A DNA stretch of 64,000 bases, taken from assembly GCF_017744675.1 (NCBI RefSeq), contig NZ_JAGIAV010000004.1, positions 681,415 to 745,414 on the forward strand, read 5' to 3'. Each line of letters begins with the position of its first letter. Position 1 is the first letter of the stretch. The translations under genes and the position numbers were made by a program. The stretch is from Flavobacterium sp. (GTDB lineage Bacteria; Bacteroidota; Bacteroidia; Flavobacteriales; Flavobacteriaceae). The notes below the pieces were generated by a model. It worked only from the letters and a program-made list of their open reading frames with translations. It was not told the origin of the DNA and did not search any database. Of this stretch, positions 44,124 to 52,625 are shown piece by piece.

Positions 44124-45308
44124 TTACTCCAAAACCACTTTTACCCAAACCAAACGATGATCTGAACTTGATTCACGTTTTTCAACTAATTCAGACATTG
44201 GCTCCCCTTTTGCAGGCCAAAACACACCGCTGCTGACAGCCTTAAAACCAAGTCTGGATGGCAATACATAGTCAGCACGCATTCTCCAAAAGGCAGTATG
44301 ATTAATTCCAAAAGGATTTTCAGGACTATATTCAGCACCGCCTTTACTAGCAGGCGTAAAATCGCTATTAATCTTCGGGCTTTCAATTAAAGACTTTATG
44401 CCTTCTCTAATCGCGTTTCCTTCAACTGGCGAAGCATTTTGATCTCCTAATATAACAAATTGAGAATTTTGAGGTAAACCACCTTTTACGCCTTTATCAT
44501 CATAAATGTACGAAGCAGAATTGTCTGAAATGTAGTCTTTCCAGAATCGGATTTCATCATGATTTCTTTTTCCATTGCGATCTTCTTCACCGTCAAAAGT
44601 GGGAGGAGTTGGATGACTGACTAAAATATGAACTGTTTTGCTGCCAATCTGTACAGGAACATCCCAGTGGGATTTTGAAGACAACGGAAATTCCTTCCAT
44701 GCTTTCTTGCTATACCAATCTGATCCATCGGCTTTTTTGGTAAGCAATGCTCCCGGCATATCTTTCCATTTAAAATGCTGAAAAGTACGAACCGCATTAA
44801 CATCAATAGGATATTTAGACAAAAGCATCATCCCATATTGTCCGGGATACATGCCAAATCCCCATGCATCATTTCCAAAATTATCCAGTTTTCCGTCATT
44901 GTTCAAATCGTAAGGACTTGGCTGACCTGTATTTACTGTTGAATAATAAAAGTATGGATAATCTATGGCCGTTGCCCCGCCTTGACTCACATTTAAATAA
45001 TTTTTAATAAAAGCCTTTACACCAAGTTCAGGATCTTTAATATAATCGAGTTCGTTTAATAGAATAACGTCTGGCCTAACCGTCTGAATAATCTGGGCAA
45101 TATTTCTAATTTGAGTATTATTTCCTGAACTAAGTTGCTTAATCAATATCTGCTCTGATTTTCCCATTGCGCCTTTTGGAGAATAATTATCAGATTCCAT
45201 ACTTACATTGTAGGTTGCAAATGTAAGTTCACTTTTTTCTTGCGAATCAGACTGTGAAAAAAGAACTCCGGAAGAAAGCACGGAAAGGATAAAAAATATT
45301 TTCTTCAT
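44124..45308 (-). CDS. Exported endonuclease/exonuclease/phosphatase-fold protein
   Basis: The 394-residue protein has a signal peptide (MKKIFFILSVLSSGVLFSQ) and an EEP (DNase I-like) fold. It shows ELTFATYNVSMES at the first strand, VRPDVILLNELDYI with the metal Glu near 87, VHILVSHPTPP, FVILGDQNASPVEG (Asp/Asn pair) near 287, and the terminal SSDHRLVWVKV with the catalytic Asp-His. It may cleave phosphodiester or phosphomonoester bonds outside the cytoplasm. Related proteins are annotated as exported nuclease or phosphatase; the substrate is not known. Confidence 0.9.
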   Translation of the reverse strand: MKKIFFILSVLSSGVLFSQSDSQEKSELTFATYNVSMESDNYSPKGAMGKSEQILIKQLSSGNNTQIRNIAQIIQTVRPDVILLNELDYIKDPELGVKAFIKNYLNVSQGGATAIDYPYFYYSTVNTGQPSPYDLNNDGKLDNFGNDAWGFGMYPGQYGMMLLSKYPIDVNAVRTFQHFKWKDMPGALLTKKADGSDWYSKKAWKEFPLSSKSHWDVPVQIGSKTVHILVSHPTPPTFDGEEDRNGKRNHDEIRFWKDYISDNSASYIYDDKGVKGGLPQNSQFVILGDQNASPVEGNAIREGIKSLIESPKINSDFTPASKGGAEYSPENPFGINHTAFWRMRADYVLPSRLGFKAVSSGVFWPAKGEPMSELVEKRESSSDHRLVWVKVVLE

Positions 45309-45400
45309 ATAAAATTAAATCTGCATTTCTGCATTGTTGAACACACGAATATAAGGAGGTTCTAGGAACACGAGGTAAATCTGTCTGTTAAATATACAAC

Positions 45401-45431
45401 AAAAAAAAGCTGCCAACAAAAGTGACAGCTC
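45401..45431 (-). terminator. Terminator after aguA
   Basis: AGCTGCCA (45408-45415) pairs with TGACAGCT (45423-45430) with one mismatch. On - it is followed by eight T. Confidence 0.75.
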
Positions 45432-45522
45432 AGAGAATATTAAAAAATCTTTCTATATCAAATGATTACACCAAAGATTAAAAAGACTAAAGTGATTTTT
45501 TATAAATCTGTTTTTACTTTTT

Positions 45523-46563
45523 TTAAGCAGGAATCTGCTGACTTAAACAATGTAAAGTTCCAAAGCCCCAGATAAAATCGATACAGCTCATTCCGATTAC
45601 TTCACGATCAGGGAAACATTCTGCTAAGATATTCAAAGCGACACGGTCATTGCTGTCATTGAAAGTTGGCACTAATACACAATTATTCAAAATCAAGAAA
45701 TTAGCATAGCTCGCAGGCAAACGCAAATCTTCAAAATCAACACGTTTTGGCATTGGCAATGCTACAATTACAGGTGATTTTCCGTTTTCTAATTTTGCGT
45801 TTTGCAGACGTTTCAAATTGTCTTGCAAAGGCTTGTAGTTAGAATCGTTTTTATCTGTTTCTACAATCGTTACAATTGTATCTTCATTTACAAATCGGCA
45901 CAAATCATCGATGTGACCGTGTGTGTCATCACCTTCAATTCCGTCTCCTAACCAGATTACGTTGGTTACTCCAAGATATTCTTTAAAAACCGCTTCGTAA
46001 TCTTCTTTGGTAAAACCAGGATTTCTCACCTGAATTGTTGGGTGCATCAAACATTCTTCAGAAGTCAATAAAGTTCCTTTACCGTTTACATCAATTGCTC
46101 CGCCTTCTACAATTACTGGTTTTCCTTTATACATTACCTGAGTTAAGGGAACATCAATAAAATCAGCTACTTTACCCGGAACGAATTTATCTAATTGATA
46201 GTTTTTATATTTTGCCCAACCATTGAAATTGAAATTCAAAGCTTCTCTTTTAGAACCATTTTTTACAATAATTGGTCCAGAGTCACGCATCCAGCTTCTG
46301 TTGGTTTTATGAATAATATAAGATACATTTTTAAGGTTCACACGAGCTCTTTCAAGCATATCGGCTACTTTCTCTTTCAGTTTTTCATCGGCAACCACCA
46401 AAAAAACAGTTTCAAAAGTGGCAACTTTCTTTATAAACTCCACAAAAGCCCATTGAACAGCTTCATATTTTCCTGGCCAATCGTTGCCGTTATGCGGAAA
46501 ACATAATACAATTCCTTGCTGTTTTTCCCATTCTGCTGGAAATCTTCTATTATTTGTTGACAT
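45523..46563 (-). CDS. aguA: Agmatine deiminase
   Basis: The 346-residue protein is a peptidylarginine-deiminase-fold agmatine deiminase, converting agmatine to N-carbamoylputrescine and ammonia. Motifs: FPAEWEKQQGIVLCFPHNGN at the N-terminus, NRSWMRDSGPIIV near 88 (substrate-binding Asp), VEGGAIDVNGKGTLLTSEEC near 150, WLGDGIEGDDTHGHIDDLCR near 200 with the catalytic His/Asp, and the nucleophile Cys339 in FGTLHCLSQQIPA. A TATCTTTG -7 box precedes it. The next enzyme of the pathway (aguB) lies 3.5 kb to the right, not adjacent. Confidence 0.94.
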   Translation of the reverse strand: MSTNNRRFPAEWEKQQGIVLCFPHNGNDWPGKYEAVQWAFVEFIKKVATFETVFLVVADEKLKEKVADMLERARVNLKNVSYIIHKTNRSWMRDSGPIIVKNGSKREALNFNFNGWAKYKNYQLDKFVPGKVADFIDVPLTQVMYKGKPVIVEGGAIDVNGKGTLLTSEECLMHPTIQVRNPGFTKEDYEAVFKEYLGVTNVIWLGDGIEGDDTHGHIDDLCRFVNEDTIVTIVETDKNDSNYKPLQDNLKRLQNAKLENGKSPVIVALPMPKRVDFEDLRLPASYANFLILNNCVLVPTFNDSNDRVALNILAECFPDREVIGMSCIDFIWGFGTLHCLSQQIPA

Positions 46564-46587
46564 AAAAAGGTTCTAATTTAGAAAGTG

Positions 46588-46595
46588 CAAAGATA
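46588..46595 (-). promoter_or_regulatory. Candidate -7 box for aguA
   Basis: On - TATCTTTG matches TAnnTTTG, 25 bp before the ATG, and is followed by CACTTTCTAAATT, resembling the start of the aguB transcript (CACTCTAAATT). Confidence 0.55.
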
Positions 46596-46747
46596 AGCAT
46601 TCGTTAGGATTTTAAAACATATGAGTAAAATTCGTATGCCATTTCACAAAAAATATCTTGTAAAAACTAAGTTAAAGATTAAATAATACATCCTTAATAT
46701 TTAACAGACGCCTCAGAACTACTTTAGCAAAAACTAAAAACTAACAC

Positions 46748-48268
46748 ATGAAAAATTTATCAATCTCATTATTAGCAGTCCTTTTTGTTTTGGCTAGCTG
46801 TAACAATGATGAAAACTCTAACAGCACACCTGAAGTTGTTGCAAATGAAAATCCCGGAACTTTTAAAGAAATTAGTTCTATTACTATTGGCGGCGAAGGT
46901 GCAGCCGAAATTTCAGCTTACTGCGAAAAAACAAAAAGACTTTTTACAGTAAACAACAGCGGTGTCAATCAAATTGATGTTATTGACATTGCCGACCCAA
47001 CAAAACCTATTAAAATTGGACAAATTAATTTGGCTACATACGAAGGTGCCGCAAACAGTGTTTCTGTTTTTGACGGAAAATTGGCTGTTGCTTTAGAATC
47101 TACCATAAATAAGCAAGGAAATGGCAAAGTAGTTGTTTTTAATACTGCAGACTATAGCTTAATCAAACAAGTCACAGTTGGGGCATTGCCAGATATGATT
47201 ACTTTTTCTCCTGACGGAAAATTTATTATGACCGCTAATGAGGGCGAACCAAATACAGATTATTCGCAAGATCCTAACGGAACAGTTTCTATCATCGAAA
47301 CTAGCTCTTATAATGTGACAACTTTAGATTTCAGCTCTTTTGCAGGTCAGGCTGAAGCGTTGAAAAAAGAGGGATTTAGAGTTTCTAAATTTGCTAAAAC
47401 TAGCTTTGCCCAAGATATCGAACCAGAATACATTACTATTTCTGACGATTCTAAAACAGCTTGGGTAACTCTGCAAGAAAATAATGGCGTTGCAAAAGTG
47501 GATTTGACTTCTAAGACTATTACTGCCATTTACCCTTTAGGTTTAAAAGATTACAATACCGCTGAAAATGCAATTGATGTAAGCGATAGTGACAATAAAA
47601 TTGCTTTTAATCCTTGGAAAGTAAAAGGTCTTTATATGCCAGACGCTATTAGCCATTTTACAGTAAACAACATTCCTTATTTTGTTACGGCTAACGAAGG
47701 TGATGCAAGAGAATACACTGCTTACACAGATGTGAAACGTATGAAAAACATGACTCTTGATGCAACGGTTTTTCCTGATGCCGCTACTTTAAAATTAGAT
47801 GCTAATTTAGGACGATTAAATCTTGTTGCTGATATGGGAGATACTGACGGCGATGGAGATTTGGACGAAATGGTAAGTTTTGGAGGAAGATCATTCTCAA
47901 TTTGGAACGGAAACACTGGAAAAATTGTTTTTGACAGCAAAAATGATGCTGACAAAAAGACTAATGAATTAGGAACTTATGACGATAAAAGAAGTGACGA
48001 TAAAGGTTCTGAACCTGAAGCAGTGGTTGTAGCAAAAATAGGAACTCAAAGCATTTTATTTGTTGGTTTAGAAAGATCTGATGCTTTTATGGTTTATGAT
48101 GTCTCAAATCCAACTTCTCCTCAATATTTGCAAACAGTAAAAACAGGAGATGCTCCAGAAGGAGTTTTATTTATTCCAGCTTCAAAAAGTCCAACAAAAA
48201 GAAGCTTATTAGTAGTAAGCAGCGAAGGAGATGGATCTGTTAAAATTTATCAACCAGATTTGAAATAA
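46748..48268 (+). CDS. Choice-of-anchor I domain lipoprotein
   Basis: The 506-residue protein has a lipoprotein signal (LLAVLFVLASC; lipid Cys about 18) and a beta-propeller-like body typical of choice-of-anchor I proteins: VNQIDVIDIADPTKPIKIGQ near 80, GKLAVALES, LPDMITFSPDGKFIMTANEG near 155, ISDDSKTAWVTLQENN near 230, FVTANEGDAREYTAYTDVKR near 312, LVADMGDTDGDGDLDEMVSF and LFVGLERSDAFMVYDVS. It may be an alkaline-phosphatase-like or surface-associated propeller. The domain is often followed by a sorting anchor, but here the attachment is lipid. Function is unproven. Confidence 0.87.
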   Translation: MKNLSISLLAVLFVLASCNNDENSNSTPEVVANENPGTFKEISSITIGGEGAAEISAYCEKTKRLFTVNNSGVNQIDVIDIADPTKPIKIGQINLATYEGAANSVSVFDGKLAVALESTINKQGNGKVVVFNTADYSLIKQVTVGALPDMITFSPDGKFIMTANEGEPNTDYSQDPNGTVSIIETSSYNVTTLDFSSFAGQAEALKKEGFRVSKFAKTSFAQDIEPEYITISDDSKTAWVTLQENNGVAKVDLTSKTITAIYPLGLKDYNTAENAIDVSDSDNKIAFNPWKVKGLYMPDAISHFTVNNIPYFVTANEGDAREYTAYTDVKRMKNMTLDATVFPDAATLKLDANLGRLNLVADMGDTDGDGDLDEMVSFGGRSFSIWNGNTGKIVFDSKNDADKKTNELGTYDDKRSDDKGSEPEAVVVAKIGTQSILFVGLERSDAFMVYDVSNPTSPQYLQTVKTGDAPEGVLFIPASKSPTKRSLLVVSSEGDGSVKIYQPDLK

Positions 48269-48287
48269 TATTATTTTTTGTAAGAAT

Positions 48288-48322
48288 AAAAAAGGGCAAA
48301 ATGTGAATTTTGCCCTTTTTTT
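48288..48322 (+). terminator. Terminator after the choice-of-anchor I gene
   Basis: The AAAAAGGGCAAAAT / ATTTTGCCCTTTTT stem with a short loop and T7 tail. Confidence 0.93.
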
Positions 48323-48421
48323 AAACTCTTATTATGCTAATTTTAACTGTTTTATATAATTAAAAGCCAAAATATGGGAATTATGTAAGAGCATATACAA
48401 CACATTCTGAAAATCGACTTT

Positions 48422-48429
48422 TAATTTTG
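48422..48429 (+). promoter_or_regulatory. Candidate -7 box for the OmpA-family gene
   Basis: TAATTTTG matches TAnnTTTG, 40 bp before the start codon. No TTG stands at the usual distance upstream. Confidence 0.45.
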
Positions 48430-48469
48430 CTCATGAGTTTAAAATAAAAACAATTTAATTTTTGATATC

Positions 48470-49729
48470 ATGAAAAAGAAATTAGTATCAGTATCATTAT
48501 TACTGCTATCATTTGCTGCAGGCGCTCAAAATATGGCAACCACTTCTACCAAGCCTAGCGTAGACCAAGAATACAACAAATGGTCGATCGAACTTAATGG
48601 TGGTGTTAATAAACCAACCAGAACAATGACTCCAGGTTATACTACAGAATCTTTAAACTTTTTTCACGGAGATTTAGGTGTAAGATATATGTTTAGTCCA
48701 AAGTTTGGGGTAAAATTAGATGTTGGTTACGATCAATTTAAAGAGAAAAAAAACACTCCAGATTTTGACAGCCGCTATGTGAGAGCTAGTTTACAAGGGG
48801 TTATCAATGTTGGACGTGCTTTAAATTTTGAAACTTGGACAAATACAATTGGTCTTTTGGCACATGGTGGTTTTGGAGTTTCTCAAATTAGCACCGAAAC
48901 AGGATTTGGAGGACAAGATTATATGGCACACGGAATTGCTGGTTTAACAGGACAAATCAGATTAAGCGACCGAGTAGCTCTAACAGGTGATCTTACCGGA
49001 ATTGTGAACGGAAGACAAAACTGGAACTTCGACGGAATGGGAACTACATCAACAGGTGCTTTTGACGGTGTTTTATTAAACGCTTCTGTTGGTTTAACTT
49101 TCTACTTAGGCAAAAATCAAAAACATGCTGACTGGGTTGGCGAAGAAGATAGAATTAGCGAATTGGAAAAAAGAGTGGACTTAATCGAAACTGGTCTTAT
49201 CGATTCAGACAAAGATGGAGTTGCTGATTTATACGATTTAGAACCAAATTCTATCGCAGGAGTTGCTGTTAACACAAAAGGACAATCTATTGATACTAAT
49301 CAAAATGGTGTGCCAGATGAGTTAGAAAGCTATTTAGATAAAACTTACGAAAAGAAAGGCGCTGGAACAGCTACAAACAATACTGTTGAAGAATTAATCA
49401 ATGGTGGTTATGTAAACGTTTATTTCGACTTCAATTCGTCTAAACCAACAAATGCTTCTTTATCAGGCGTAGATTTCTTGGTTAAATATTTGAAAAACAA
49501 CCCTGGAAAATCAGCAGACATTATTGGATATGCTGACGAAATTGGAAATTCAGACTACAATGTTGAGTTATCAAGAAAAAGAGCTGAGGCTGTGAAAAAA
49601 GTAGCTGTAAATGCTGGAATTGATGCTTCAAGATTGAATGTAATTGCTAACGGAGAAGATACATCTGTTAACAAAAATTCTAAAGAAGCACGTCAAATCG
49701 TGAGAAGAGTTACTTTCCAAGTGAAGTAA
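48470..49729 (+). CDS. OmpA-family outer-membrane protein
   Basis: The 419-residue protein has a signal peptide ending AAGAQ and an eight-stranded beta-barrel-like N-terminal domain (about 35-225; YNKWSIELNGGVNKPTRTMT, GDLGVRYMFSPKFGVKLDVG). A thrombospondin-type-3-like calcium linker follows (DSDKDGVADLYDLEPNSI, DTNQNGVPDELE; about 240-290), then a C-terminal OmpA peptidoglycan-binding domain (VNVYFDFNSSKPTNASL, ADIIGYADEIGNSDYNVELS, RKRAEAVKKVAVNAGI). It should link the outer membrane to the cell wall and may be abundant. It has its own -7 box and terminator. Confidence 0.94.
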   Translation: MKKKLVSVSLLLLSFAAGAQNMATTSTKPSVDQEYNKWSIELNGGVNKPTRTMTPGYTTESLNFFHGDLGVRYMFSPKFGVKLDVGYDQFKEKKNTPDFDSRYVRASLQGVINVGRALNFETWTNTIGLLAHGGFGVSQISTETGFGGQDYMAHGIAGLTGQIRLSDRVALTGDLTGIVNGRQNWNFDGMGTTSTGAFDGVLLNASVGLTFYLGKNQKHADWVGEEDRISELEKRVDLIETGLIDSDKDGVADLYDLEPNSIAGVAVNTKGQSIDTNQNGVPDELESYLDKTYEKKGAGTATNNTVEELINGGYVNVYFDFNSSKPTNASLSGVDFLVKYLKNNPGKSADIIGYADEIGNSDYNVELSRKRAEAVKKVAVNAGIDASRLNVIANGEDTSVNKNSKEARQIVRRVTFQVK

Positions 49730-49754
49730 TTTATATATAAAAGTTAAAACAAGA

Positions 49755-49790
49755 AAAGGAGCTGTTTCAATATGAAACAGCTTTTTTTAG
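49755..49790 (+). terminator. Terminator after the OmpA-family gene
   Basis: AGCTGTTTCA (49760-49769) and TGAAACAGCT (49773-49782) with a 3-base loop and a T7 tail. Confidence 0.93.
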
Positions 49791-49794
49791 TTAT

Positions 49795-50046
49795 AAAAAA
49801 TGCGCTGAGGACTCCAGAGCAGCGGCAAATATCCTTACTTAATACATTTCGCTCCTCTGGAGCTCTTTATTGCCTATATGTATTCTTTTCTATAAATATT
49901 TCGCTTCTCTGAAGCGGCGGCATAACAAAAAACGCATATAGGCTCCATAGGAGCTAAATATCTATAGAATTTGAACAACACAAATGAAAAAAGCTCCAGC
50001 GGAGCGATATCCAAAATTTATATATTTCGCTTCTCTGAAGCGTAAA
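49795..50046. repeat. GCTCC/GGAGC repeat cluster
   Basis: At least six related units, each an imperfect GCTCCnnnGGAGC-type palindrome followed by an AAATAT / TATAGAA segment (for example TTTCGCTCCTCTGGAGC, TTTCGCTTCTCTGAAGCG twice, AGGCTCCATAGGAGC, AGCTCCAGCGGAGCG), lie in both orientations. They fill the 375-bp gap between the OmpA-family and aguB genes, where no gene is seen. Confidence 0.88.
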
Positions 50047-50075
50047 AAAAAGAGCTATCCTTTCAAGATAGCTCT
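50043..50075 (-). terminator. Terminator after aguB
   Basis: AGAGCTATC (50051-50059) pairs with GATAGCTCT (50067-50075) across 7 bases. On - it is followed by a T8 run. Confidence 0.92.
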
Positions 50076-50104
50076 TCTCTGTACTTATATAGATAAAAAT
50101 CTAA

Positions 50105-50995
50105 TTATTTATCGATTGCTCTTTTTGTAATATCTCCAAAAGCATCAATTCTTCTGTCTCTGAAAAATGGCCAGTTTTGACGAACATTTTCTTGCAAATC
50201 TAAATCAACCTCTGCAATTAAGATTTCTTCTTTATCGTGAGAAGCTTGAGCTAATATTTCTCCTTGCGGTCCAGCAATGAAAGAAGCTCCCCAGAATTGA
50301 ATCCCTTCTGTTCCGTCGATGTATTTTTCTAAACCAATTCGGTTAGCTGCCGCTACAAAAACGCCATTTGCTACAGCGTGACCTTTCATAACGTTCATCC
50401 AAGCGCCATATTGGTTTTCTCCGTATTGTTCTTTTTCCTTAGGATGCCATCCAATTGCTGTTGGGTAAAACAAAACCTCTGCCCCTTTAAGAGCTGTAAT
50501 ACGAGCTGCTTCTGGATACCATTGATCCCAGCAGATTAAAGTTCCAACAGTTCCTTTTTTAGTTTCGATAGCTTGGAAGCCTAAATCACCTGGAGTGAAA
50601 TAGAATTTCTCATAGAAATGCGGATCGTCTGGAATATGCATTTTACGGTATAAACCAGCCTCAGTTCCGTCTGTGTCAATAATGTAAGCACTGTTATGAT
50701 AGATTCCTGCCATTCTTTTCTCAAAGAAAGGAACAATAATTACTACTCCTAATTCTTTTGCCAATTCGCTGAATGCAATAAATGAAGTGCTGTAAAGCGG
50801 TTCTGCTAATGCAAAATTCTCTACATCTTCACTTTGACAAAAATAATGACTGCTATATAATTCAGGCAGTAAGATCACTTCTGCACCTTGACTTGCAGCA
50901 TCTCTTACCCTGCTAATACATTTTTTAAGATTGTTTTCAGCAACATCATTCAGGTTTAACTGAATAACCGATATTTTATACTTTCTTTTCGCCAT
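50105..50995 (-). CDS. aguB: N-carbamoylputrescine amidase (nitrilase family)
   Basis: The 296-residue carbon-nitrogen hydrolase carries the Glu-Lys-Cys triad at Glu45 (ILLPELYSSHYF), Lys118 (GLYRKMHIPDD) and Cys155 (GTLICWDQWYPEAAR). The segments SEDVENFALAEPLYST, DPHFYEKFYFTPGDLGFQ and FYPTAIGWHPKEK are those of N-carbamoylputrescine amidases (AguB), which release putrescine, CO2 and ammonia. This fits aguA at 45523. The start at 50995 (MAKRKYKISVIQLNLN) is favoured because another ATG at 51016 lies inside the -7 box. Confidence 0.93.
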   Translation of the reverse strand: MAKRKYKISVIQLNLNDVAENNLKKCISRVRDAASQGAEVILLPELYSSHYFCQSEDVENFALAEPLYSTSFIAFSELAKELGVVIIVPFFEKRMAGIYHNSAYIIDTDGTEAGLYRKMHIPDDPHFYEKFYFTPGDLGFQAIETKKGTVGTLICWDQWYPEAARITALKGAEVLFYPTAIGWHPKEKEQYGENQYGAWMNVMKGHAVANGVFVAAANRIGLEKYIDGTEGIQFWGASFIAGPQGEILAQASHDKEEILIAEVDLDLQENVRQNWPFFRDRRIDAFGDITKRAIDK

Positions 50996-51014
50996 GACAT
51001 AAAATTTAGAGTGC

Positions 51015-51044
51015 AAAAGTAGTAATTTTTAAAGGAATGGCAAA
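51015..51044 (-). promoter_or_regulatory. aguB promoter
   Basis: Read on -: TTG (51044-51042), 19 bp, TACTTTTG (51022-51015), a full match to the Bacteroidota promoter. The predicted transcript starts about 15 nt before the ATG at 50995. Confidence 0.72.
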
Positions 51045-51076
51045 GTGAGATAGTTAAGGGTAATATAAAATTGAAA

Positions 51077-51550
51077 TCATTTCAAGTTTGTAAATTCTTC
51101 TAATTGTAAATTAACATTTTCTATTAATTCTTCTTCTTTATATAGTTCACTTCTAAAAATTAAACTTAAATGATAAGTAATACTATTATTTTCTATTTCA
51201 TATTGAAAATTAATTTTTGAAAACTTATTATCATTGAAATTTTTATACCATTTATCAAATAATCGTTTTCTAAAATCCTGTTTATAATCAACAATATCAC
51301 AAACATAACTTATTATAACATTCGGATTTCTTTTAAAATAATCACTTATGATTGTAATAATTGTAGTTTCAATATGTGGATCATTATAAAATTTTTGATT
51401 ATTTGATTCATAAAAATCAATAAAAAATAAATTCTCGAAATAATCATTCTCAAAATCTACTTTTCTAAAACTTACAAAATACTTTAAATCATATTTTTTT
51501 ATAAAATAAAAAAGAGGGCTTAAACCCTCTTCTGAAATATATTGATACAT
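51077..51550 (-). CDS. Hypothetical AT-rich protein, 157 residues
   Basis: The protein is rich in Phe, Tyr, Asn, Lys, Asp and Glu, with no signal peptide or membrane span (MYQYISEEGLSPLFYFIKKY, VDFENDYFENLFFIDFYESN, IISDYFKRNPNVIISYVCDI). I recognise no family. Its base composition is clearly more AT-rich than its neighbours, which hints at recent acquisition or weak constraint. It starts 12 bp after the 38-residue gene at 51563-51679 on the same strand, so the two form a small operon. Confidence 0.6.
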   Translation of the reverse strand: MYQYISEEGLSPLFYFIKKYDLKYFVSFRKVDFENDYFENLFFIDFYESNNQKFYNDPHIETTIITIISDYFKRNPNVIISYVCDIVDYKQDFRKRLFDKWYKNFNDNKFSKINFQYEIENNSITYHLSLIFRSELYKEEELIENVNLQLEEFTNLK

Positions 51551-51562
51551 TAAAAAATAACT

Positions 51563-51679
51563 TTATTTTTTATTTGCTTTCGCCAAAACTTCTTTGCGAT
51601 GTTCTTCTTTTAAATCCACCATCTTCTTTAAAACAGAAACTATTTTAGGGTCTGGTTTTATGATTATTGTTTTTTCCAT
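51563..51679 (-). CDS. Small basic protein, 38 residues, upstream of the 157-residue gene
   Basis: An open frame beginning MEKTIIIKPDPKIVSVLKKM and ending KEVLAKANKK encodes a short charged peptide with a strand followed by a helix. On the - strand it is preceded by TTG, 16 bp and TACATTTG, a close match to the Bacteroidota promoter, about 22 bp before the ATG. The two-gene arrangement (small charged protein first, larger partner 12 bp after) resembles a toxin-antitoxin layout, but no known family is recognised. Confidence 0.6.
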   Translation of the reverse strand: MEKTIIIKPDPKIVSVLKKMVDLKEEHRKEVLAKANKK

Positions 51680-51782
51680 AATTGTTTTCGAATTGTATGC
51701 AAATGTAAGAAAAAAAGATTAAACAACCTTATTTTCAATAGAGTCTAAAATTAAAAAAAGACAAAAACCTTACATATTTAAA

Positions 51783-51846
51783 ACAAAAAGCCATTTTACA
51801 TCAGCTTAAAATTAAACCTCTGCAAAATGGCTTTTCAACCTAAAAA
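51783..51846 (-). terminator. Terminator-like stem after the 137-residue lipoprotein gene
   Basis: AAAAGCCATTTT (51786-51797) pairs perfectly with AAAATGGCTTTT (51834-51845) with a 36-base loop. The long loop lowers confidence. Confidence 0.6.
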
Positions 51847-51865
51847 AATTCAACTAAGCTTGTTG

Positions 51866-52279
51866 TTATTCGATTACTACTTTTTGAGTCAGGAATTCTG
51901 TTTCTGATTTTTTGAATTTAATTTCGAAAGTTCCTTTTGCAGTTGCTTTAAATTTGTAAACTGTCTTTTTTGGATCTGGTACTTGTTGTGTGCAAACTTC
52001 AGATGGGTATTTTGCAATTACTTGAAGACCTTTTACAGATCCGATTGTTACTTCTGAAATTTTATCAAATTCTGCGCAAGCATTATCTACTACATACGTT
52101 ACATCATAGCTCAATTCGTCGTTTACTTTTCCTGTTGCTGGTCCTTTGATTTCAGTCACCAAAGCGGCTTTTGTTGTTGTCGGAGCAGGTGTTTTGTTGT
52201 CGTCATCGCTACTGCATGAAACAAATGCAATTGACAAAAATAATACTACTAAAACTGATTTTAATCTAAAACTTTTCAT
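51866..52279 (-). CDS. Small lipoprotein of unknown function
   Basis: The 137-residue protein has a lipoprotein signal with lipobox AFVSC (Cys22), then a Ser/Asp-rich linker (SSDDDNKTPAPTTTKAALVT). A beta-sandwich-like domain follows, with two cysteines (VDNACAEFDK, PSEVCTQQVPDP) that may form a disulfide and a C-terminal TFEIKFKKSETEFLTQKVVI. It resembles small Ig-like Bacteroidota lipoproteins. The Flavo-1-like RNA candidate lies upstream at 52459. No function can be assigned. Confidence 0.75.
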   Translation of the reverse strand: MKSFRLKSVLVVLFLSIAFVSCSSDDDNKTPAPTTTKAALVTEIKGPATGKVNDELSYDVTYVVDNACAEFDKISEVTIGSVKGLQVIAKYPSEVCTQQVPDPKKTVYKFKATAKGTFEIKFKKSETEFLTQKVVIE

Positions 52280-52458
52280 ATAAAATAATAATTAATTGTT
52301 AATTACTATGAAGATGTCGCGATATGGCAATGGTTGCTTAAATAAAAATGTTAAAAATTTTACTAAAACAACAAACAACTATAAATCAGCATTTTATTTG
52401 TTTAAAAAAAAGTTCAGACTTACTTATATTTCTTATAAAAAATGAAACTTTCTACTTT

Positions 52459-52539
52459 AGCCCCGATAGAAACGGCATCCTTTTGGGGCAGTCCCGATGG
52501 CTATCGGGAGCCCCAAAAGATATAGTGGATAGCGGGACT
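52459..52539 (+). ncRNA. Flavo-1-like structured RNA motif (candidate)
   Basis: A compact structure lies in the 346-bp gap 52280-52625. CTTTTGGGGC (52480-52489) pairs perfectly with GCCCCAAAAG (52510-52519), enclosing TCCCGAT / ATCGGGA (52492-52498, 52503-52509). An outer AGCCCCG (52459-52465) pairs with CGGGACT (52533-52539) with one mismatch. Conserved unpaired words ATAGAAACGGCATC and ATATAGTGGATAG flank the stem. The overall pattern recalls the Flavo-1 RNA motif reported in Flavobacteria; this is from memory and unverified. Strand is inferred from the single-stranded words and could be wrong. The rest of the gap is AT-rich with no gene. Confidence 0.45.
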
Positions 52540-52625
52540 GGACTTGAACTGAAACTATTCGTTCTTGCTTCAAAAAAAACACCAGCCTTTCGACTGATGT
52601 TCTGTTTGTTATTTGAAAGCAATTA

